Shown here: positions 48,121 through 57,341 of the stretch, piece after piece | Layout: the number at the start of each line of letters is the position of its first letter | Numbering within the stretch: position 1 is the stretch's first letter | Translations under genes and position numbers: made by a program | Notes under the pieces: model-generated | Databases searched by the model: none | Told to the model about the DNA's origin: nothing | Seen by the model: the letters and a program-made list of their open reading frames with translations, nothing else | Origin: Cytospora piceicola | Lineage: Eukaryota; Ascomycota; Sordariomycetes; Diaporthales; Cytosporaceae | Reading direction: 5' to 3' | DNA length: 64,000 nt | NCBI GenBank assembly: GCA_023375675.1 | Contig: JALQBC010000002.1 | Coordinates: 868,001-932,000, forward strand

Positions 48121-49101
48121 TCAGCCCAACATGCTCCTCTTCCTCCCGCGCATCCTGACGTCCTCCAGCTTCTTGAGCGCCGGTTTCGCGCCCTTGAAGC
48201 CCTGCCTGTACCCGTTCAGCACCTCGTCGAACAGCTTCTGCGCCCGAGGGTGCGTGCTGAGGAAGGCCCTCTCGAGCACGTATAGGTCGACGGCCCTGTC
48301 CTCCTCGCTGGAGCTCTGACTCGCCAGGCCGAAGTCGATGATGACGATCTCCCCGTCCAGGACGCCCCCCTCCCCCTCCCCCTCCTCCCCCGCCGCCGCC
48401 GCCGGCCTCAGCATCATGTTGCTCGTCGTCAGGTCCCCGTGGACGAGCCCCGCGCCGTGGAGCCTCCCGACGGCGGCGCCGACCCTCCGCATCAGGCCGG
48501 CGAGGTCCGCGTTGCCCCTGTCGCCGGCGGCGCCGGCGCCCGGCGCCCTGTTGACCTCGTCCTCGCTCTTGGTCCCCAGCCAGGCGTTGACGGCGACCCG
48601 GACGGGCCGCCCGTCGACCCACTCCATCATGAGCCAGCCGCCGGCCTCGTCGACGCAGTAGACGGCCGGCACGGGGACGGCCTCGCGGCGGCACTTGGCC
48701 AGGACGCGGGCCTCGGCCAGGATGCGCTGCTTGGTCAGGCGGGCGTCGAGGATGGGGTGGCGGTAGGGCTTGGGGGGCCGGTACTTGAGGGCGCACGGCG
48801 TCGAGGGGGAGAGGTACGACGTCCGGTAGAGGAGGCCCTCGGCGCCCTGGGTGATGAGCTCGGGGGGCTGGCTGGCGGGGTGGGTGAGGACGCGGGGGAG
48901 GGGCAGGGGGGACTGCCCCGTCGTCGTCGTCGTCGTCGCGGGTGTGGTTGGTGTTGTTGTTGTTGTTGTCGTCATTTCAATTATTGGCGTGTGGGGTTCT
49001 GGGGGTTGGGAGAGTTTTCGTCGTTTGGTTGGGGGTTGCTCTTGTTGTGAATTGTTTGAGACTTGCAGTGGAGACGGTGGAAGTGGCTGTTGGGAGGTCA
49101 T
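48121..49101 (-). CDS. bud32: BUD32/PRPK atypical kinase of the KEOPS complex
   Basis: Single exon, 326 residues. Bud32 is the small kinase/ATPase of KEOPS, needed for the t6A modification of tRNA and for telomere maintenance. The compact kinase core starts near ELITQGAEGLLYR (81-93). The ATP lysine lies in CALKYRPPKPYRHP, followed by LDARLTKQRILAEARVL. The catalytic loop HGDLTTSN is at 221-228, DFGLA at 256-260, then the characteristic C-terminus KPALKKLEDVRMRGRKRSMLG. The first 75 residues are an unusual extension with a basic KRRK patch and long Thr tracts encoded by a trinucleotide repeat. Met43 is an alternative start that would remove half of it. An Ala/Glu/Gly-rich insert (233-248) sits between the catalytic loop and DFG. 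Confidence 0.95.
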   Translation of the reverse strand: MTSQQPLPPSPLQVSNNSQQEQPPTKRRKLSQPPEPHTPIIEMTTTTTTTPTTPATTTTTTGQSPLPLPRVLTHPASQPPELITQGAEGLLYRTSYLSPSTPCALKYRPPKPYRHPILDARLTKQRILAEARVLAKCRREAVPVPAVYCVDEAGGWLMMEWVDGRPVRVAVNAWLGTKSEDEVNRAPGAGAAGDRGNADLAGLMRRVGAAVGRLHGAGLVHGDLTTSNMMLRPAAAAGEEGEGEGGVLDGEIVIIDFGLASQSSSEEDRAVDLYVLERAFLSTHPRAQKLFDEVLNGYRQGFKGAKPALKKLEDVRMRGRKRSMLG

Positions 49102-49131
49102 CTAGACTGCAGTAGACTGCTGGTGTGTAAG

Positions 49132-49141
49132 TACCTAGGTA
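49132..49141. repeat. TACCTAGGTA palindrome, copy 12
   Basis: Only 31 bp upstream of the BUD32 start codon, the closest of all copies to a start; a related GTACTTAGGTAG lies at about 49169-49180. Confidence 0.85.
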
Positions 49142-49357
49142 GATGGATGACTGAATTGTTCTACAGTAGGTACTTAGGTAGTCAGGTAGTGTACGTCGTT
49201 TGGTTACGTTACTAGTGCAAGGCACGGAAGGCTGAGGTTCGTCGTTCGTCAATTGAGGGGCATGGAAAACTTCTAGAAGTTTGGTTGACAGTCGAAATTC
49301 CAGGGTTCCCAGATTAATTCAAGGCGGATATTCCCTGTCCCAGCCGTCTCTAGTGTA

Positions 49358-49384
49358 CAGTCGGTAGACAAAAATACCGATCCC
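49358..49384 (+). repeat. Left terminal inverted repeat of the transposon
   Basis: 27 bp beginning CAGTCGGT and ending GATCCC. It differs from the right repeat at two positions, one of them a G/A transition. Confidence 0.9.
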
Positions 49385-50717
49385 AGCCAAACCACATCAA
49401 ATCACAGCATTAACTCAACCACTTTCAAATGTAACAGATCTTCCAAATCACGTACGATTTACTAGTAAATTAGATTTCTAGTTACACGAATCAATCGTAT
49501 TCAAAATACAACCATCTAGTATTTTGTGTAATAGCCCCCGGCCTTAATAACAGCCTTAAGTCGTCGCGGTATACTTAAAGCTAGGTTTCGAAGTATACTT
49601 TATTTAATCTCTTCCTACACTTTAATCGCTACCTGTACTAATCTTATATATAAGTCTTAGTTTATACTAAAGGTAGCGAGCTTAAGATACCTCTTATTGA
49701 TTTCTTCTTTAAGTAACTTCTACACGTTTTCGATCGGATTAAGGTCAGGACTATAAAGAGGGTAATCAAGCAATTCTATACTATTTTTATCGTAAAATTA
49801 CTCTAGCTACGCTATTATAATCCGTGCCGTATAAATAAGAGCGTTATCTTATTAAAAAATAAACCTAGGCTCGTAAATAGTTTCTAAAGTTTCCGTATAA
49901 AGCTCGAGTATTCGTATTAAATCTACGCCGCTGTAAGCAGAGTTCGGATTTCTTACTAAAGGTATAAGAGAAGTTCGTCTATTAAATAAAAAGGCGCCTT
50001 AAAATATCTAGGAATATTATAATAGCTTCGCTTTTAGTTATACGTTTTAAGGTAATAGTCGTTTACCCTATAGAAAAATCGTAGCTGTTAGAAATCGATC
50101 TAACGTAAAGAGGGTAAGTTAACTTACTCGGCGGTATTATATATACTTCGTACGATCGCCGTCTCCTTGAGCGATAGTTAATTCATCTAACTAAATAATA
50201 CGTTTCTAAAAGAAAAAAGGCTTTCGAATATAAAGACGAGTATACGTAAGGCGTTTTTCAGCTACTATTTCTATAATAAAGGGCCGTCGAAGTACTTTAA
50301 CGTAATTAATGCTATCGTCCTTAAAGCGCTTAATTAAAGTCTTTATATAACACCTTAAACGTGTTTTTCTAATTAGGTCTTAAGGGGAAATAAAAGGTTG
50401 CCTTTTAACGATATCGTAGACTTATTTAATTTAATCGTTAGTAATCTTTTTAGGTACATCGCGGCCGGGGGAAGATTTAACTCCGATTTAAGTATTATAC
50501 CGAAGGACTATTCTAGACACCGTACCCTCGGGTACGTTATATTTAGCAAAAAGACATCGTCGAGTTTACCCTAGATAATATTCTGTAATAATCTTAGTCT
50601 TTATATAAGGAGAATAGTGCTGTTTAGGGCCCCGTAGGTGTTATAGTGTTATCGTGGTTAAACTTTGAAAGGTGAGAGTTGAAAAGTCGATACGAGATTG
50701 GCGCGAAAAATCGCGTC

Positions 50718-50744
50718 GGGATCGGTATTTTTGTCCACCCACTG
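50718..50744 (-). repeat. Right terminal inverted repeat of the transposon
   Basis: Read on the minus strand it begins CAGTGGGTGG and ends GATCCC; followed by the TA duplication. Confidence 0.9.
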
Positions 50745-51830
50745 TACATATATACTTACTTAAGTACTTAAGTATGTATGTAGTACAGTAGATATATGCC
50801 CAGATGGTTTCATCATACCTTCAAGGAACTAGAAGTGATGCATATGTATATGTATATATATATATATACTATGTATATACACCTAGGTATGTATTTCTAG
50901 GTAGGTACTTGAGTATATAGTTTAAACCGACATCATCTCTTCTCCTTCTAGCTCTCGTCTTCTTTCCTTCTCTTCCAACTTCTTCTCCCCCCCGTGACAA
51001 ACCATGACCGCCTATCGATCGATACCAATCTCCATATCGTCAACAAAATTGTGGTTCCGAGTTGAGTCAAGAAGCAAGTGCCTCTTGATGCCCCCTTACA
51101 TACCTTGAACCCCTCCCCCCTCCCCCCTCTCCCTCGTTCTCTCGAATTACGGCCTATGAATAGAAAGAGCTGCAAGGCATCCTGCAGGGGAGGTCTTGGT
51201 CTCTTGTGAGTCTTGGGTCTTGGGGGGGTGGAGGGGGCAAAAACTGCCCACTGGATCACCTTTCACTGGCCAACCGTGGTGCCACAACTTGACCCGGTCC
51301 TCATGCTAAACTCAATGCGCGGTGAAGGATTTCTTCTTCTTCCCTCTCTCCCTCTTTCCCGCTGCGGCTCCTCCCCTGAAGAGATTCACTGTAACGGTGG
51401 GAGGACCCGTGGAGGGGGTCCCAGATGCGATGCTCGCATTGGCGTTGGCATTGGTGTTGGCATTATTTAGCATTGGCAGCCACAGCAGCAGCATCTTCAG
51501 GAAAGCAAAGAGGCCCGGGAGTCCGGATCGGATACTCATGCAAGATTGCGCTGTTCACATCCGTAATCCTCGCCCCGCCAAATCTTGTTCGCCTTTCCGA
51601 TTTCCCTTATTATTATATTACTAAAACATAAGGCACAATTCTTTTTTTTACATCAGAGGTTAAGCGTGTTTCTGGCACATGTCAGGTTCCGCTGTCCCTG
51701 CCCGCCATTATCATCATCCATCGCTTGCCCGCCTTCTTCTATCGATCTCTCTATCTACCGAGTAGCGGTGCAGGTGCAAGCAATCTCTCCTTCCGTCTTC
51801 ACTGTACTGTCCAGATCTACTTGATTTCTG

Positions 51831-51862
<32 letters not shown>

Positions 51863-51992
51863 CCTCCCTCCCTCACGATCACTCACGACTCCACCCAACG
51901 CTACAATCATTGATGCGACAGACATACCGACGATACTGCACGTCGCACCCTCAACACCAGCAGGCCATGCGCCTACGCTGCTCATCAGCAAC
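50745..51992. other. Intergenic region, promoter of unknown membrane-protein gene
   Basis: Starts with a perfect 16-bp palindrome ACTTAAGTACTTAAGT (50758-50773), a TA microsatellite near 50853-50868 and a CACCTAGGTA near-copy at 50879. A pyrimidine-rich leader precedes the next gene. No gene recognised. Confidence 0.5.
51837..51862 (+). repeat. (TC)13 microsatellite
   Basis: Thirteen TC units followed by CCCT repeats, 130 bp before the start codon of the following gene and probably inside its leader. Confidence 0.9.
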
Positions 51993-52790
51993 ATGGCCAC
52001 CCGCCCTGCCACTGACACCCAGTGGACACTAGTCCTGGCCCTGACCGCTCTTTTCCTCAGCGCCGTGGTCACCGCGCAGATCCTGTCGGCCTATGCGAAG
52101 GCCTACATGTCAGCCCCCGCCGAGGTCTACACCTTTGTCGACGCCGCCGACTCGTCCGTCCAGGAGAACGAGAGCTATGATCGAGATGTGTCCCGCGTCC
52201 AGCGGCTCGAGGACAAGCTGAGGCTCGGCCGCCTGCTCCGGGAGATCCAGAAGTGCGGCGACGACCTGCGCGAGGAGCTCAACGGGGTCTTGATGTCCGA
52301 GGACGGCGAGGGCGGCGACGACGTGATGGGCGACCTCAAGGACTACAGGCTCACGACGACGGCCAGGGTGTTATGGGCCTCGAAGAGGAGGGGGCTCGAG
52401 GACAAGGTCCGCAGGCTGGACATGCTACGCATGCGCTTCCTGGTCGTCTACCTCGGCATCGTCTCCAACGCAAACGCCGCCGACAACAACAACAGCAACA
52501 ACAACAACAAGCCTGCGGACAAGAAGACGCCCGGAAAAGGTGCCGAGAAGTTCCCGACACTATTCGAGAGCAACTGTCCGGTGCCGCCACAGCTTCCCCC
52601 GCAGTCGCTCATCGACGGGTTCAAGAAGAAGCCGATGGCGCGGCGCCTGAGCAGGGCAATAGGGCACAGCGATGAGAAGGTCGAGGCAGGCCCGCGGCGC
52701 GGCTGGGCTGGCGTCATGATGGAACTGCAGATGTCACCATTATTGCACAAACGGCGGGCCAGCGTCGAGAAGTCCACATCGCCAGATTGA
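51993..52790 (+). CDS. Uncharacterised membrane-anchored protein
   Basis: Single exon, 265 residues; family not recognised. One hydrophobic segment near the N-terminus (TLVLALTALFLSAVVTAQIL, about 12-31) would act as a signal anchor. It is followed by a charged helical region (RVQRLEDKLRLGRLLREIQKC...DDLREELNGVL), a second helical block (LEDKVRRLDMLRMRFLVVYLGIV) and an Asn/Lys-rich low-complexity stretch (about 163-185) encoded by CAA/CAAC repeats. The C-terminus is basic. The ATG at 51993 follows a pyrimidine-rich leader, and codon use matches neighbouring real genes. No enzyme motif is seen. Confidence 0.65.
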   Translation: MATRPATDTQWTLVLALTALFLSAVVTAQILSAYAKAYMSAPAEVYTFVDAADSSVQENESYDRDVSRVQRLEDKLRLGRLLREIQKCGDDLREELNGVLMSEDGEGGDDVMGDLKDYRLTTTARVLWASKRRGLEDKVRRLDMLRMRFLVVYLGIVSNANAADNNNSNNNNKPADKKTPGKGAEKFPTLFESNCPVPPQLPPQSLIDGFKKKPMARRLSRAIGHSDEKVEAGPRRGWAGVMMELQMSPLLHKRRASVEKSTSPD

Positions 52791-53746
52791 AGCCGGCCGG
52801 TGCGCAACGGATTTGGGTGCCTTTTTTTTTTTTAATACAGAGGGGGCAATCTGGCGGACAAACAAGCAAGAAAAAAATAAGCGGGATATGGGAAAAAAAG
52901 GCTTTACGACGATTATGACTTTACGTTCAATTTACATACCACCTCCCCGGCCACGGCCGTATTACAACAACAATCACTACAACCACCACAATTACCCTCC
53001 CGACGAAAAACCATAAGTTACGGAGATTTTGGGACCTAATAGATAAAGTCATGGCCGTTTTTGCCACGGCGAGAAATCAACGCGATCATGACGGCTCGGA
53101 GGACCATATTTAGGGCGGCATCGGTTGACTATTGGTTGGGCTAAGCGGGTTTTCCAATGGTCCACTGCACAGTGCACATTTCCACTATATAATGTTTATA
53201 GTCTCGAATCACTTCACTTCTGGAGTTTGATACTCACTTCAAGAGGCCTCGTTCCTTCGTTATATAGTGACGTATGCCTGACTGACCCCGCGATTTGAAA
53301 CCAACTAAGTAATGTGAATCTCCCCCGTCCTCGTATACTAGCCTCACTTGCTCGGCGGGTGCGTTGCAGCCGAGAGGCGAGCCCCTTTTCTCTCGCGCCG
53401 GTAGGCCCCATGATGGAATGGCCTTATTGTAATCACAATTGCCCCACGTGATAGTAACGCCCAGACTCGCCAACCCGGGCGAACTATCCATGGTACGAAC
53501 GTCGAGACTAGTGGGCTTTTCATCGTGTTTGCGAATGTGACGTGAGATCTCCCCCGTTTCAGATGGGAAGTGGACTCTGGGAGCTCACATATTGTTTTGC
53601 GGTTTCAAGCCTCAGCCTTCTCACCTATCAGCCTATCTAGCCTGCTACTTCAGGCTTGCACCCCATCTCCACATCGTAGCCTTCCATTTCCACCTCAGCC
53701 CGCCGCTCCACATATCCCCCCGGCCTTTTCCAGTAGCATGCCATAA
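52791..53746. other. Convergent 3' intergenic
   Basis: No gene recognised. An A/T homopolymer at 52822-52833 and CAA-rich sequence near 52965-52995 are the only simple repeats. Confidence 0.5.
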
Positions 53747-54606
53747 TCAGTGCCCGGCGTCAGGCCCAGCACCGTTCTTCTCACCAACTAAACAGTCACG
53801 TATGTCAGCACTCAAACTTGATCAATACCAACATGTGTGAAACAGTAGAATAGAACACAAAACAGAGGACAGACTGGGGGACTGTCTCGAGACTTACCAT
53901 CCAGAGCAACCAAGAACCGGCTAACACAGTTATAACACGCGACGGTGGCCACGATCTCAACCACCTCCCTCTCCCCGAACAAGCCCCTCACCACCGCAAA
54001 CGTCTCGTCCCTGACCTCGACGTTGCGCGTCATCTCGTCCGCGAGGCACAGCACGGCCCACTGCCGCTCCGACAGCCCGCCCCTCTCCCCCTCGGGGGCG
54101 CGCACGTCCAGCGCGCCGGCCCGCGCCCGGACGAACTCCATGGCCTCCCCGGGGACCCCGGCCGCGGCGGCCAGCGGCGCGTGGTGGGCCCACTCGTACC
54201 AGGCGCGGTTGACGACGGCGACGCGGCAGACGGCGAGCTCGCGCAGGTCGGCGGGGACGAGGGTGCGGGTGCGCACCGCGCCGAGGAGCGAGTTCCAGCC
54301 GTCGGCCACGGGGGGGGAGTGCAGCAGGGCGAGGTCCAGGGCCGTCAGGGGCCGCGGCGCCCGCCGCGCCGCGATGCGGTCGACGACCGCCTGGTCCTCC
54401 GGGCTGGTGGCGGTGCCCGGCGGCGGCGGGTGGGCGACGTAGGGGAGGCGCATCTCGCGGGGGGGTGTGGGGTGGTAGGGCCGGGTCTGGGGCGGCGTCG
54501 TCGCCGTTGGTGGTGGTCGGCGAAGGCGCTGTGGGATTTGGGGTGTGGGTGATGGTGGTGGCGGTCTCAGGTGAGGACTTCGGAGTGGTAGTTTGCGGAG
54601 AGTCAT
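53747..54606 (-). CDS. Carboxymuconolactone decarboxylase/AhpD-like protein
   Basis: Exons 54606-53898 and 53787-53747 give 249 residues. The helical CMD/AhpD-type fold spans residues about 55-245. Visible blocks include ALDLALLHSPPVADGWNSLLG, LRELAVCRVAVVNRAWYEWAHHAP with its conserved Glu, Cys and paired His, and ERQWAVLCLADEMTRN. The last exon adds VGEKNGAGPDAGH, the usual fungal ending. The AhpD redox CxxC pair is absent, so thiol peroxidase activity is unlikely and the reaction is unknown. The start is uncertain: 54606 gives an Arg/Pro-rich leader that could be a mitochondrial presequence, while Met at 54453 (MRLPYVAHPPPPG) gives a 198-residue protein that fits homologues well. Confidence 0.85.
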
Positions 54607-55149
54607 GGTTTGGAATAAGTCAGGGAGTGGAATTGAATGGACGTCCCCCGGTATAAATAATTTCGGGCTTGGTCCCCGGCCCAAACAATAACGGCCGATG
54701 TTCGGTATGGCGGAGGGACCGGCGGAGGCTAAATACCCCGCGTAAATGCTCTCCGGCAGATCACCTCGGCCATGTTGAAACCTGGGTACAGACCCGGTGG
54801 AGTTTTGGAAATTACCATTTCAATAGACAACTTGAAAACCCTCGGTAAGACTCAACTCACAGAAAATAGCAAATAGCCCTACAAAGGAAAAGGGAGCCTC
54901 TGGGAATAAAAGGTAGGTATGAAGAAGGATTGGTAAAGAGAATTAGTAGGACTGCAAGGGAATGCTGCAACTGAACTTATCAAGACTTGGGAATCACCGT
55001 CAATATATATATATATATATTCAGCCAGCAGACATCAGCTATCTATTGCTATGGTCGAGGGTCCCGTGTCCAGTGGAGGTGGTTTATTGGATATGCTCAA
55101 CTTCAAATTAGATTAGATCTTCACTGAGAGCCATCTTCTTCCCACTCCA
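54607..55149. other. Intergenic with (AT)9 repeat
   Basis: Spacer between two minus-strand genes; an AT microsatellite is at 55003-55020. Nothing else recognised. Confidence 0.5.
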
Positions 55150-56685
55150 TCAGAGGCTCGCAACTAAGAGCTCCATCTCATCCACACTCCCAACCGGTCC
55201 CCATTCCTCCCTCGCCTTCGCAGCCCTCGCCTCACTGGCCAGGAACGACTTCGGAAGACCATGTCCCTCCGTATCCCCGTCCATTATCCTCGCAACACCC
55301 CTTCCAGCCAGCGCACAACGGGGCATGCCGTGACCATTAAACCCCGAGGCTATGAACAGACCCTCACCACCCCCTAGAGCCTCTGGGACTGCGCCGATCC
55401 AGGGGAGCTGATCCCGGGAGTAGGCCATTATACCAGTCCACTCCATACTCGCCTTGAGGCCCCCATCCCCCAGCACCTTCTCCTTCTCTTCCTCCTTCTC
55501 CTCCTCCTCCCCCTTCCCCTCGCCCCCGTCAAGACGAAGCACAGGCTCCAGCTCCGTCCGCAACCACGCAGCCACCTCGGGCTCGACCACGTCGTCCCGC
55601 CACTCGCCCACCGCCATCCCCCTCGCCGCGTGCCGGCCCCCGCCGAGGATCAGCTCGCCCGCCGGCGCGGGCCGCTGGACCAGGTACTCGTCCCTCGTGG
55701 TGTCGCCCCCCTCCCCCCCGCCCCCCTCCAGCCTCCCGAAGAAGACGTACGAGCAGTCCAGCGCCGCCGCCGCCGCGCGCGGCCCCCCCGGCGGCGCCAG
55801 CGCCGCGACCTGGCCCCGCACGGGGACGATCAGGTCCGAGAAGGCCGGCAGCAGGCGGGACGTGTAGGCGTTGGTGGCGAGGAGCACCCTGCGCGCCGAC
55901 ACGCGCCCGCGCGGCGTGCTCACGGCCCACCGCCCCGACGCGGCGTCCGGCGCGAGCCCCGTCGCCGGCGTGTTGGTCTGCAGGTTGAACTCGGCCGGCC
56001 CGTGCCCGGCCACGAGCCCCTCCAGCACGTGGCACACGAGCCTGTAGGGCCACAGGCTCGCCGCGTGCTTCTGCACGATGGCCCCCTTGACGCCGGGGCG
56101 GTCCAGCCGCAAGCCCGCCAGCGTGAGGCCCCGCGCCCACCCCGCGCCCTCGCCCTCCCCGTCCGGCCCGTCCACGAGCCCCTCGGGCGAGACGAAGGCG
56201 ATCTTGTCCGCAAAGTCCGGGACCCTCCTCCGCAGCGCCGGCACGGCCCGGGCCGCGGCGTCGAAGACGTCCTGGGACAGCAGGGCGTGGGCGCCGGGGA
56301 CGGCCCTCCAGTCGCAGGGCACGGCCTCGCGCGCCGCGAGGTCCTGCAGGAAGAAGTACGTCTCGAGCTCGAAGCGGGCGACGTCCTCGGGCGCGCCGTA
56401 CAGGAACGGCTGGCAGTGGCCGCCGTTGCGGCCGGTGGCGCCCCAGCAGGCCTCGCGGGCCTCGAGCACGACGAGGCTGGCCCCCGGCGCCGACTCCTTG
56501 AGGGTCCGCGCGGCGAACGACCCCGTCATGCCCGTGCCGATGATGACCGTGTCGGCCTCGGCCGGGAGCTCGGGCGTCGAGCGGTAGCCGGTGAGCTTCT
56601 GGGAGGGGTCCTTGTGCCAGTACGAGAGCGTGCTGTTGGGCACGGGGAGGCCGGACTGGCCTTGGGCGACTTCGCGGAGGACCAT
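55150..56685 (-). CDS. FAD-dependent oxidoreductase, DAO family
   Basis: Single exon, 511 residues. It belongs to the D-amino-acid-oxidase/GlpD-like fold that oxidises amines or amino acids with FAD. The dinucleotide motif is VIIGTGMTGSFAAR (47-60, GxGxxG), with the acidic strand end VVLEARE (72-78). The block GATGRNGGHCQPF (82-94) is typical of fungal members. Later blocks are LLATNAYTSRLLP, a hallmark of the DAO family, and GLFIASGFNGHGMP near the C-terminus, which binds FAD. Asn/Ser substrate residues cannot be assigned. A Glu/Lys-only tract (about 405-425) interrupts the domain just before WTGIMAYSRDQLPWIG and is encoded by GAG/AAG repeats. The substrate is unknown. It lies upstream of the CMD-like gene on the same strand. 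Confidence 0.92.
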   Translation of the reverse strand: MVLREVAQGQSGLPVPNSTLSYWHKDPSQKLTGYRSTPELPAEADTVIIGTGMTGSFAARTLKESAPGASLVVLEAREACWGATGRNGGHCQPFLYGAPEDVARFELETYFFLQDLAAREAVPCDWRAVPGAHALLSQDVFDAAARAVPALRRRVPDFADKIAFVSPEGLVDGPDGEGEGAGWARGLTLAGLRLDRPGVKGAIVQKHAASLWPYRLVCHVLEGLVAGHGPAEFNLQTNTPATGLAPDAASGRWAVSTPRGRVSARRVLLATNAYTSRLLPAFSDLIVPVRGQVAALAPPGGPRAAAAALDCSYVFFGRLEGGGGEGGDTTRDEYLVQRPAPAGELILGGGRHAARGMAVGEWRDDVVEPEVAAWLRTELEPVLRLDGGEGKGEEEEKEEEKEKVLGDGGLKASMEWTGIMAYSRDQLPWIGAVPEALGGGEGLFIASGFNGHGMPRCALAGRGVARIMDGDTEGHGLPKSFLASEARAAKAREEWGPVGSVDEMELLVASL

Positions 56686-57341
56686 GTTCTGTTTTGGTGG
56701 CGGGGATGTCTAGATGGTATGTACTGGTAGCTGGGGATATGTAACTTCTATGGATCTTCAGAGAAAGGATATGTTGATCAGTCAGGATGGGAAGTTCAGG
56801 AGTAATATCTAGGAGTGACGTTGATATGGTAGATAACCCCCCCCCTCCCGGTTTCCGATCCGGAGCTCCCCCTCACGACATATAAGCGGGGATCGGCCGC
56901 GTCAGCATGCTTATCTTCTACAACGCTTCCTGGAGTTGGCCACATACAGACCGTATCGAGTTGTGAAAACGGCGTCTGGACGGTATGAAATGAATTTGGA
57001 GTTTCGGTCGACATGAAGACGGTAGATACGCTGATACGTTCGCAGCATGACCCATATAGCCCGACGAGTTTGTATGTTGCCTGGGCTTATTATAAGACCA
57101 GGAGGCTTGCCCAACTTACTTAAATATATACTTGGTAAATATATACTTGGTTAGGTAGATTCTCCGGCCACAGGAATTATAAGTGCACTTGTTGTTCTGT
57201 TCGTTGGTAGAGTAGAGTCCTATTCCAGGATAGTTTTGTACATACGATAGATAGGGTACATACGTGTTGTTCATCGCTCAAACACTCCTCTTATCACTCC
57301 CACAGGCATTCCCCGGTGATTTGGCAGTAATGGAACTTCTA
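56686..57341. other. Intergenic, promoter of the FAD oxidoreductase
   Basis: No gene recognised. A short imperfect duplication (TATATACTTGGT twice) lies at about 57125-57152, and a C-run at about 56838-56847. Confidence 0.45.

Larger units (their letters stand above)
49358..50744 (-). mobile_element. Tc1/mariner DNA transposon, inactivated by RIP-like mutation
   Basis: A 1387-bp element bounded by TA (49356-49357 and 50745-50746), the target duplication of this superfamily. Terminal inverted repeats of 27 bp (49358-49384 and 50718-50744) match at 25 of 27 positions. The minus strand still encodes a recognisable DDE transposase remnant: DNALIYTAR, then LDYPLYSPDLNPIENV followed by a stop where Trp is expected, then KLLKEEI. 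The frame is broken by many TAG/TAA stops and the interior is strongly TpA-rich, whereas the flanks are not. C-to-T and G-to-A changes at CpA/TpG fit repeat-induced point mutation. It lies 256 bp upstream of BUD32. Confidence 0.92.

Noticed and set aside
55630..56730. 366-residue plus-strand frame opposite the FAD oxidoreductase
   Set aside because: Arg/Pro/Gly-rich shadow of a GC-rich gene whose minus-strand frame carries a complete family signature.
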